Below the pieces are notes generated by a model, which saw only the letters and a program-made list of their open reading frames with translations, made no database searches and had not been told where the DNA came from. 64,000 bases of DNA. Source: an uncultured Devosia sp. (GTDB lineage: Bacteria; Pseudomonadota; Alphaproteobacteria; Rhizobiales; Devosiaceae). The position numbers were made by a program, and so were the translations under genes. The stretch's first letter is position 1; the number at the start of each line of letters is the position of its first letter. Below, piece after piece: positions 29,424-36,600 of the stretch. The stretch is taken from positions 1,804,001 through 1,868,000 of the forward strand of contig NZ_CAUQDV010000001.1 of assembly GCF_963517015.1 (NCBI RefSeq), in the 5' to 3' direction.

Positions 29424-29774
29424 TCACACCTGAAGATCTTTTAGACGCATCTGCATCGACTCTGGGATGTCACTCGCGCCAATGCGGGCGTAGAGTTCAC
29501 CAAGCGATTGTGGCGTTGGCGTCAGTGCTCCCGACAGAACAGCTGCAGCAAAGGTTGTGCCGCTGGTCGGGGCTTCATATTCGGTTGGCGCCTGCTCCTT
29601 GACCTCTGGCTGGGTCTGAGGCTGGGGCGCACGTTGATACTGGATGTTGGCAGCAGCGGCTTCGACCGGCTTCGGCGGGGCGACGGGGGCGGCTTCCACG
29701 GGGCGGCTATTCGGCCGCGCCGATTCATTCAGACTGGTTGACCCGATCGGGTTCGGCATCATTGCTGTCAACAT
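29424..29774 (-). CDS. Small proline-rich protein of unknown function in the flagellar cluster
   Basis: A 116-residue protein with no signal peptide or membrane helix. Residues 20-75 are low-complexity (Pro, Ala, Gln, Glu), and the C-terminal 40 residues (ALTPTPQSLGELYARIG, then MQMRLKDLQV) look folded and helical. AAGGA lies ten bases before the ATG, and a strong terminator follows, so it is a real single-gene unit between flagellin and the flgN-like gene. I do not recognise the family. A disordered N-terminus would suit an exported or chaperone-bound flagellar protein; this is inference. Confidence 0.6.
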   Translation of the reverse strand: MLTAMMPNPIGSTSLNESARPNSRPVEAAPVAPPKPVEAAAANIQYQRAPQPQTQPEVKEQAPTEYEAPTSGTTFAAAVLSGALTPTPQSLGELYARIGASDIPESMQMRLKDLQV

Positions 29775-29882
29775 GGTGGTCGTGTCCTTCTGTACACGCT
29801 TTGACCATCGACAATACAGTAACGAACCTTGTTGACCGATTTCTTCTTTGAGTTGCAGTTAATTCAAAATAATCGCAAATGA

Positions 29883-30350
29883 TTACAAAGCTCTATTAAC
29901 CGCCAGACCACGGGCGGAAGCCGCCGGATCGCTCACCATGGCGCCGGAACGCCCATAGGCCTTGGCCTTGTTCGCCTGGCCGACAGTCTTGGCGACATCT
30001 GTAAGTAGATCTTCGGTGACCAAGCGGGCTGTGGCTAAAACGCGCAGGTTCTCGGCCATCTGGGTTGCCAGCCGGTCATGACCGCGGCGAAGGCGCTCAA
30101 CCGCCTGTGGAGCCTGGGTTTTCAAGCGGTCACTCTGGCGCTGGACAGAGCGGGCGAAGCCTACGTAGTCCTGCGCAAGTCTTGCCTTGTCCGGCGTCAA
30201 AATACTTGCCTGCCGAAGATGACCGGCGCGCAATAGTGTTGTTTCCTCGTTCATCACGTTGACCAGTGCGGCCAGCGCGATTTCGGCCATCTGGCACAGC
30301 TCGTCGGCTGGCAGGCTGTCGAGGGCGGCGAGGCGGGCTGCGGCGGTCAT
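29883..30350 (-). CDS. FlgN-like flagellar export chaperone
   Basis: A 155-residue, mostly helical, soluble protein (residues 5-130) with C-terminal AYGRSGAM, similar to the YGxxG tail of FlgN proteins. FlgN chaperones the junction proteins FlgK and FlgL in the cytoplasm before export. The start overlaps the flgJ stop by four bases and is preceded by GGGAG. Order flgI-flgJ-flgN-like supports the call; the sequence alone is a weak match. Confidence 0.6.
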   Translation of the reverse strand: MTAAARLAALDSLPADELCQMAEIALAALVNVMNEETTLLRAGHLRQASILTPDKARLAQDYVGFARSVQRQSDRLKTQAPQAVERLRRGHDRLATQMAENLRVLATARLVTEDLLTDVAKTVGQANKAKAYGRSGAMVSDPAASARGLAVNRAL

Positions 30351-30670
30351 TTGAAGGCTCCCGGGAGTTTGTTCTGGTTGTTGGCTGCTTCCTGCATGGC
30401 CAGGAGGTCGGGCAGCAATTGTTCGGCAAGGCCGAGGCCGCCGTTCTGGGCCATGTTGGCGGCCATCTGTTCGGACTGCATCGAGCGCCAGGTCTCTTCG
30501 CCGAAGCCGCCGCCCATGACGCTCTCATCGGTCTTGATCGAGGAGAACAGTTCCTTGGTCAGCGTGTTGAGGAAGACGCCTTCAAGTTCCTCGGCCTGGG
30601 CACGCACCTTTTCATATTGTGCGGGCGTCAGGGTCGAGCCGGGCTGGCGGGTCGGGGTGCGGATATCCAT
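30347..30670 (-). CDS. flgJ: Rod-binding protein FlgJ, N-terminal domain only
   Basis: A 107-residue protein with the FlgJ rod-binding signature AEELEGVFLNTLTKEL and MGGGFGEETWRSM. It lacks the C-terminal muramidase domain of enteric FlgJ, as is usual in alphaproteobacteria where a separate enzyme opens the peptidoglycan. It acts as a rod cap in the periplasm. The ATG at 30670 shares a base with the flgI stop (TGATG). Confidence 0.9.
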   Translation of the reverse strand: MDIRTPTRQPGSTLTPAQYEKVRAQAEELEGVFLNTLTKELFSSIKTDESVMGGGFGEETWRSMQSEQMAANMAQNGGLGLAEQLLPDLLAMQEAANNQNKLPGAFK

Positions 30671-31791
30671 CACAGCACCTCGATCTCGGCCTGGAGGGCG
30701 CCGGTAGCCTTGATGGCCTGGAGAATGGAGATCAGGTCGCGCGGCGAGATACCAAGGGCGTTCAAACCGTCGACCAGTTCCTGCAACGTCACGGTCTCGT
30801 TGACGACGGCCAGCGCGGTTTCCGACAGATTGGCATTGAGTTGGGTATTGGGTTCGGCTGCGGTGACGCCATTGCTGAGAGGGGCCGGCTGCACGATGGT
30901 GGGGTCTTCGGCGATGGTAACGGTCAGGTTGGACTGCGCCACGGCGACGCTCGACACGCGCACATCCTTGCCCATGACGATGATGCCGGAGTTTTCGTCG
31001 ATGACGATCTTGGCGGGCTGGTCGGTCTCGACCATCAGCTGTTCGATGTCGGTCAGCAGGTCGACAATATTGCCGTTAAAGCCCGGGGGCAGGGTGACAC
31101 GCACCGTGGCCGGGTCTTCCGGGGTCGCTGTGGGGGCGCCGATGAAGTCGTTCACGGCCAGCGCAATGCGACGGGAGGTGGTGAGGTCCGGATTGCGCAG
31201 GGCCAGGCGCAGCGAGGTCTGCGCGCCAAGATGGAATTCGATTTCGCGTTCGATCAGCGCGCCCGAAGAAATGCGGCCGGTGGTCGGTACGCCGGAAATG
31301 ATGCTGGCAGCGTCACCCTCGGCCTTGAAGCCGTTGATGTTCACCGGACCCTGGGCGATGGCATAGACTTCGCCATCGGCGCCGAGCAGGGGCGTTACCA
31401 GCAGCGTGCCGCCCTGCAGGCTGTCGCTGTCACCCATGGCGGCAACGGACACGTCGATGCGCGAGCCTTGGGTGCCAAACGGCGGCAGGTTGGCAGTGAC
31501 CATGACGGCGGCAACATTTGCCGTGCGGACATTCTCGCCGGCGGTGTTGACGCCAAGACGTTCCAGCATCGACTGCAGCGACTGGCGGGTGAAGGGGGAA
31601 TTGTTGAGGCTGTCGCCGGTGCCATTGAGGCCGACCACCAGGCCATAACCGACCAGCTGGTTTTCACGGATGCCTTCGAAGTCGACGATGTCCTTGATGC
31701 GGGCAGCGGCTGCATTGGCCTCGATGCTCGGCAGCGCAAGCATGGCAATGGCAAAGGCGGCCATCAGCTTGCGCAAAGGTGTTCTGGTCAT
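30670..31791 (-). CDS. flgI: Flagellar P-ring protein FlgI
   Basis: A 373-residue P-ring subunit. The signal peptide (about 1-28, ending IEANAAA) is followed by ARIKDIVDFEGIRENQLVGYGLVVGLNGTGD, the conserved FlgI start. It forms the periplasmic ring around the rod in peptidoglycan. The ATG at 31791 follows GGGGAT; the longer frame to 31848 would run into the sigma-54 promoter region and lacks a signal peptide at its start. It leads flgI-flgJ-flgN-like and is divergent from fliX. Confidence 0.95.
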   Translation of the reverse strand: MTRTPLRKLMAAFAIAMLALPSIEANAAAARIKDIVDFEGIRENQLVGYGLVVGLNGTGDSLNNSPFTRQSLQSMLERLGVNTAGENVRTANVAAVMVTANLPPFGTQGSRIDVSVAAMGDSDSLQGGTLLVTPLLGADGEVYAIAQGPVNINGFKAEGDAASIISGVPTTGRISSGALIEREIEFHLGAQTSLRLALRNPDLTTSRRIALAVNDFIGAPTATPEDPATVRVTLPPGFNGNIVDLLTDIEQLMVETDQPAKIVIDENSGIIVMGKDVRVSSVAVAQSNLTVTIAEDPTIVQPAPLSNGVTAAEPNTQLNANLSETALAVVNETVTLQELVDGLNALGISPRDLISILQAIKATGALQAEIEVL

Positions 31792-31849
31792 CGTTATCCC
31801 CGTCGTCACGTCCCGCCATCCCCATGGCGCGACAATCGTGAAGGGCATT

Positions 31850-31864
31850 GCGAAAAGCGTGCCA
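31850..31864 (-). promoter_or_regulatory. Sigma-54 promoter of flgI-flgJ-flgN-like
   Basis: On the minus strand TGGCACG-CTTT-TCGC: GG and GC are correctly 12 bases apart and only the second T of TTGC differs from consensus. The flgI start lies 59 bases downstream. Confidence 0.75.
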
Positions 31865-31970
31865 GTTCGCTCGATTGGTTATATGCGCTTGTTTCTGTTA
31901 GATAAATTCAGGGTGCTGCAAGCGCTTCCGCGGTTGTCGTTTCGCCGCTAAGCAATTCTTGCCGGGCATG

Positions 31971-31985
31971 TTAAGCTCCTGTTAA
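31971..31985. promoter_or_regulatory. CtrA-type box upstream of fliX
   Basis: TTAA-GCTCCTG-TTAA is an exact TTAA-N7-TTAA box, 55 bases before fliX and 8 bases upstream of an FlbD-like repeat. Confidence 0.65.
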
Positions 31986-31992
31986 CGGCTGG

Positions 31993-32007
31993 CGGCAGAT
32001 TTTGCCG
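31993..32007. promoter_or_regulatory. FlbD-like site between flgI and fliX
   Basis: CGGCA-GATTT-TGCCG, a perfect copy of the flagellar inverted repeat, 129 bases from the flgI sigma-54 promoter. It abuts the CtrA-type box of fliX, so it could activate flgI and repress fliX. Confidence 0.6.
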
Positions 32008-32039
32008 GTCAGAGCTTGCAAATGATTTGAGTCTCAGCT

Positions 32040-32459
32040 TTGCGCATCGACACCACAAATCGTACCTCCGGCACCGGGCGCAGCAATGCGGCCAAGGGCT
32101 CTGGCTCGGGCGTGGATTTCGTGCCGGCCGGCGGTTCTGGTCCGGCGCGAATGGCGTCTGCGATGCCGATGCAGGCCATGACCGGGATCGACTCGATCCT
32201 TGCGCTGCAGGCGGTAGAAGAGCCGCTGACCGCCAAGAAGAAGGCCTTCAAGCGCGGCATCAGCCTCCTCGACATGCTCGAAGACATGCGTGCCGATCTG
32301 CTGCTGGGCACCGTCAGTACGGCCCGGCTTGATGGCATGGTGGCGGTTCTCAGCCAGTTGCGCGAAAGCTCTCAACCGGGTCTCGACAGCCTTCTCGATG
32401 ACATCGAGCTGCGTGTCAGAGTTGAACTGGCGAAATTCGGGCGTTATCCAGCCATCTGA
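32040..32459 (+). CDS. fliX: Flagellar assembly regulator FliX
   Basis: A 139-residue FliX-family protein. A basic, Ser/Gly-rich N-terminus is followed by the conserved RGISLLDMLEDMRADLLLG segment (about 76-94) and a helical C-terminus. In Caulobacter FliX binds and controls FlbD, the sigma-54 activator, coupling late gene expression to basal-body assembly. The start is TTG at 32040 (MRIDTTNR), which gives the expected N-terminus. Its divergence from flgI reproduces the Caulobacter arrangement. Confidence 0.88.
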   Translation: MRIDTTNRTSGTGRSNAAKGSGSGVDFVPAGGSGPARMASAMPMQAMTGIDSILALQAVEEPLTAKKKAFKRGISLLDMLEDMRADLLLGTVSTARLDGMVAVLSQLRESSQPGLDSLLDDIELRVRVELAKFGRYPAI

Positions 32460-32599
32460 CTGCTGGTCATCAAATTGTTGTCAAACATCGGCTATGCGCC
32501 TGACGCACTGGCGCTTTTCCACATTAAGCAGGCCGTATCTGTTTGCTTGCGGGCTTCTCGCCAGACGATTATATAGGCGCCCTTAGGGGCGCATGGGAG

Positions 32600-33031
32600 A
32601 TGAGTCTGCTGATGTCATCGGTTGCAGAAGTGATTGAATACCGGCCCAGTGACGACGAGCCGTTCATGAATCCGCGGCAGCGGGAATATTTCCGCGGCAA
32701 GCTCAACGCCTGGAAGGATGACATCCTCCGCGAGAGCCGCGAAACACTCGAGAACCTTCAGGAAGAGTCGCAGAACCATCCGGACATGGCCGACCGTGCC
32801 AGCTCGGAAAGCGATCGCTCGCTTGAGCTGCGGACACGTGACCGCCAGCGCAAGCTGATCTCCAAGATCGACGCGGCGCTGAAGCGGATCGACGACGGCA
32901 CCTATGGCTATTGCGAGGAAACCGGCGACCCGATCGGCCTGGCGCGGCTCGATGCCCGCCCGATCGCAACGCTGAGCCTGGAAGCCCAGGAAATGCACGA
33001 GCGCCGCGAGAAGGTGTATCGGGACGAATAA
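32600..33031 (+). CDS. dksA: RNA polymerase-binding transcription factor DksA
   Basis: A 143-residue DksA. A coiled-coil with the tip (DMADRASSESDRSLELR, about 75-90) enters the polymerase secondary channel and acts with ppGpp. The C4 zinc site is reduced to one cysteine: the region reads YGYCEETGDPIG and later SLEAQE where enteric DksA has CxxC twice. This is the known zinc-independent form of many alphaproteobacteria. ATG 32600 was taken (AGGGG ten bases upstream); ATG 32612 is also possible. A strong terminator follows. Confidence 0.9.
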   Translation: MSLLMSSVAEVIEYRPSDDEPFMNPRQREYFRGKLNAWKDDILRESRETLENLQEESQNHPDMADRASSESDRSLELRTRDRQRKLISKIDAALKRIDDGTYGYCEETGDPIGLARLDARPIATLSLEAQEMHERREKVYRDE

Positions 33032-33047
33032 TCCCGCAGAGAATTAG

Positions 33048-33078
33048 AGGCCCGCAGCAATGCGGGCCTTTTTGTTTT
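33048..33078 (+). terminator. Rho-independent terminator of dksA
   Basis: AGGCCCGCA-GCAA-TGCGGGCCT followed by TTTTGTTTT, 17 bases after the dksA stop. Confidence 0.9.
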
Positions 33079-33090
33079 GGGGGGAGGGGC

Positions 33091-33333
33091 ATGAGGCTAT
33101 TGAGCAAGGCGGCGCGCAACGAACGCCGCAAGATCACTGCGACCTACTTTAACACCTTGGCGTCGGCTACGATTGCCGTGGGAGGTTTGGCTCCGCTTGC
33201 TGCACTTATCTATGGGAGCGGCGGCGCGGGCGTTCGGGTTGGACCACTGACATTCGGTGTCGTCATTTGTTTTCTTGGCAGTTTCGTCCTACATTTGGTG
33301 GCCCGCTGGTTTCTCGAAGGGATAGAGGAATGA
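33091..33333 (+). CDS. Small membrane protein, first of a tiny pair
   Basis: An 80-residue protein with a basic N-terminus (RLLSKAARNERRK) and two predicted membrane helices (about 20-42 and 48-70). GGGGAGG lies just before the ATG. It overlaps the next small gene by ATGA. The terminators at 33048-33078 and 33491-33519 enclose the pair. The family is not recognised and no function is offered. Confidence 0.6.
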   Translation: MRLLSKAARNERRKITATYFNTLASATIAVGGLAPLAALIYGSGGAGVRVGPLTFGVVICFLGSFVLHLVARWFLEGIEE

Positions 33334-33467
33334 CCGATCTCAGCTATATTCTGGCCGTCAGCGTTCTGCCCATCGGCTCCCTGCTTGTTGCGGTTGTGGT
33401 GTATTTCGTGACCCGCGGCGACGAAGCGCAGGCCAAGGCCGAGCGGCTCCGGCAAAAACATTCCTGA
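33330..33467 (+). CDS. 45-residue single-pass membrane protein
   Basis: A 45-residue peptide: one membrane helix (about 5-27, ILAVSVLPIGSLLVAVVVYF) and a charged tail (RGDEAQAKAERLRQKHS). The ATG overlaps the TGA of the upstream small membrane gene (ATGA), with GAGG just before it, which makes it a convincing coupled gene despite its size. Function unknown. Confidence 0.55.
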   Translation: MTDLSYILAVSVLPIGSLLVAVVVYFVTRGDEAQAKAERLRQKHS

Positions 33468-33490
33468 TCGAACCGGCATTTGTTTCTTCT

Positions 33491-33519
33491 GGCCCCCAAT
33501 GATGCGGGCCTTTGCTTTT
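33491..33519 (+). terminator. Terminator after the two small membrane genes
   Basis: GGCCC (33491-33495) pairs with GGGCC (33506-33510), followed by TTTGCTTTT. Confidence 0.6.
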
Positions 33520-33605
33520 AATATTCCGGTAACCCCAAGACTTCTGTCTTGCTTCCGTCAAAGTCGCTGACCCATATGGTGCCCGGGCATTATTGGGAGG
33601 GCATC

Positions 33606-36600
33606 ATGAAGCTGGTGGTCGCGACGCTGCGCCGGGTAGGTCTGGCGCTGGTTCTTGCTGCGGGCGTTACAGGCGCCATGGCGCAGGATCACAAGATCAC
33701 CATTCTCGACAATGTCGATCTGCCGGGGGCGGATTATTCCATCCTCAAGGATGTCGACCTCGACGCCTGCACGGCCGCTTGTGTCGATGACAATATCTGC
33801 CGCGCCTTCACCTTCAATCCGCAGGCCAACTGGTGTTTCCTCAAGGGTGCGGCCGGCGAGGAGGCCCAGTTCGATGGTGCCACCTCGGGCCGCGTCAGCC
33901 GCGCGCCATCGCCAGCGGTGATTGATGCCACGCGCCAGGCAGAACTGCCGTTCCCGGCGCAGGACATCATCGACACGGCCAAGCGCTTTGCCAGCGACCT
34001 GCCGCTGACAGATGCTCCGCCGCCCAAGGTAACTTATGCGGGTCTGGTGGAATCGGCCGACGAGGCCATGGCCGAGGACAATGTCGTGTCCGCCATGGTC
34101 GCCTGGCGCCAGGCGCTGGCCATCAATCCCAATGATCGTGCCGTCTGGCAGGCGCTGGCCCAGGCCGCGCTCAGCCGCGCCGAAGTTGTGCAGGGCCAGT
34201 CGGAAGGCGACAATAGCTACGACCTGTCGATGACCGCCCGGTCGGCGGCGATGAATGCCTTCCTGCGCTCCACGGAGCGTGCGGACCGTGCCGATTCCCT
34301 GGCGGCGCTGGCCAATGCGCTGGAATTCCGCGAAATGTGGCGCGAGTCGATCGCGACCTATCGCCTGAGCCTGGACCTCTCGCCCAATGACGCGGTGGCA
34401 CAGCATCTCGACGATGTCGTCGCCCAGCATGGCTTCCGCGTCACCGAGCATGTCGTGGATGCCGATGCGGCCTCGCCGCGCATCTGTGCCGTGTTCTCCG
34501 ATCCGCTGCCGCTGGGCAGCAATGATATTTCGGCCTTTGTCGTGGTCGCCGACACGCCGCAGGCCTCGGTCGAGGCCGAGCAGCAGCAGATTTGCGTCGA
34601 GGGTCTGTCGCATGGCAGCCGCTATGACATCCGCTTCCGCGCCGGCCTCAAGTCGGCCGATGGCGAGAGCCTGTCCAAGGATGTGGTGCTCGACGTTTAT
34701 GTGCCCGATCGCGCGCCCTTCGTCGGCTTTGCCAACACTGCCTATGTGATGCCGGCTGGGCTCGGCGGCGGGTTGCCGATCACTTCGGTCAATGCCGAGA
34801 CAGCGGACGTGATGATCTACCGTATCGGCGATCGCTCGATTGCGACCGCGGTGCGCGACGGGATTTTCCAGGGCAATCTCTCCCAATATGGCGCCGAGGA
34901 TATTGCCGATCGCGTCGGCGAAGAGGTATGGACCGGCGAGGTCGACTTGGCCCGTGGCGATGCCAATGCGCTGACCACCACGGCCATTCCGGTCGCCGAC
35001 GCCATCGGCCAATTGCAGCCGGGCGCCTATGTCATCACCGCCCGCATCAGCGAAAGCGACGACGAATATTGGTCCGATCTGGCCACGCAATGGTTCATCG
35101 TCACCGATCTGGGCCTGACCACGGTCGAGGGCGACGATGGTGTCCATGCCTTCGTGCGCAGCCTCACCGATGCGCAGCCGATTGCCGATACGACCGTGCG
35201 CCTCGTTGCCAAGAACAATGAAATCCTCGGTGAAGCCACGAGTGATGCCGATGGCCGCGCCGTGTTTGCGCCGGGGCTGGCCCGTGGCACCGGGGGCAGG
35301 GCGCCGCAATTGCTGGTGGCCGAGACCGCGGATGGCGACTATGCCTTCCTCGATCTTTCCCGCCCGGCTTTCGATCTGACCGATCGCGGCGTCGAGGGCC
35401 GGCCGTCGCCGGGTCCGCTCGATGTCTTTGCGACCACCGAGCGCGGCGTCTATCGTCCGGGCGAGACGGTCTATCTCACCGCCATGCTGCGCGACGAGCG
35501 CGCCAATGCGGTCAAGGGGCTCAAGCTGACCCTTGAGGTTGAGCGGCCCGATGGCGTGGTGGCCACCCGCGAAGTGCTGGATGACCAGGGCGCTGGCGGC
35601 TATTTCGCCGCGCTACCCATGGTCAGTGAAGCGATGCGCGGCTCGTGGACGGCGCGGCTCTATGCCGATCCCAAGGCGGAAGCGCTGTCGAGCACGTCGT
35701 TCCTTGTGGAAGATTTCGAACCCGAACGGCTGGCCTTCGAGGTCAGTGCCGCCGATGGCCCAATCGAGACCGGTGTCGCCACCGAGGTCGATGTCGCAGC
35801 GAAATATCTCTATGGCGCAACGGCACCGGGTCTCGCCATTGAGGCCGATGCGATCGTTCGCCCTTCTTCGAGCCTTGCCGATTTTCCCGGCTATACGTTC
35901 GGCCGGCTGGATGACTCGGTGGAAACCACCCGTGAGCCGCTGGGCGTGGTCGGCACGACCGATGATGCGGGCAATGCCGTGGCCGAAGTCGTGGTGCCCG
36001 AACCCTATGTGACGACCAAGCCGCTTGAAGCGCAGCTTCTGTTGCGTCTTGTCGACAGCAATGGTCGCAGCATCGAGCGCAGCATCAGCCGCCCGGTTCT
36101 GGCCAGCACCGACCGCCTCGGCATCAAGCCGGTGTTTGCCGATGCCATGGGCCTCGGCGAAGGCAGCGAGGCGCAGTTCGATATCCTGGCCGTCTCGCCC
36201 GAGGGCGAAGCCGTGGCCAAGTCCGGCATCGACTGGACCATTTCCCGCGTCGAGACCAATTACCAGTGGTATCGCAGCGGCTCCACCTGGCAGTGGGAAG
36301 GCATCACCACCACCCGCGAAGTCGCGACCGGCACGGCCGAGACGCCCGATGGCGGTCCGGTGACGATCGGCGCCAATGTCGATTGGGGCCTTTATCGCGT
36401 CGAGGTGTCGAGCGGCGATACATCATCGAGCTATGAATTCTACGCCGGCTATTACTATGCCGACGCCGGGTCGGACACGCCCGATACATTGCAGGTCGCG
36501 CTGGACAAGCCGGCCTACAAGGTCGGCGATACGGCAAATCTCAAGCTCGACCCGCAGTTTGCCGGCACGGCTCTGGTCATGGTGATCGACAATCGCGTCA

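Noticed and set aside
33091..33467. A toxin-antitoxin pair
   Set aside because: Both products look like membrane proteins and there is no antitoxin-like DNA-binding or RNA partner visible; size and coupling alone are not enough.
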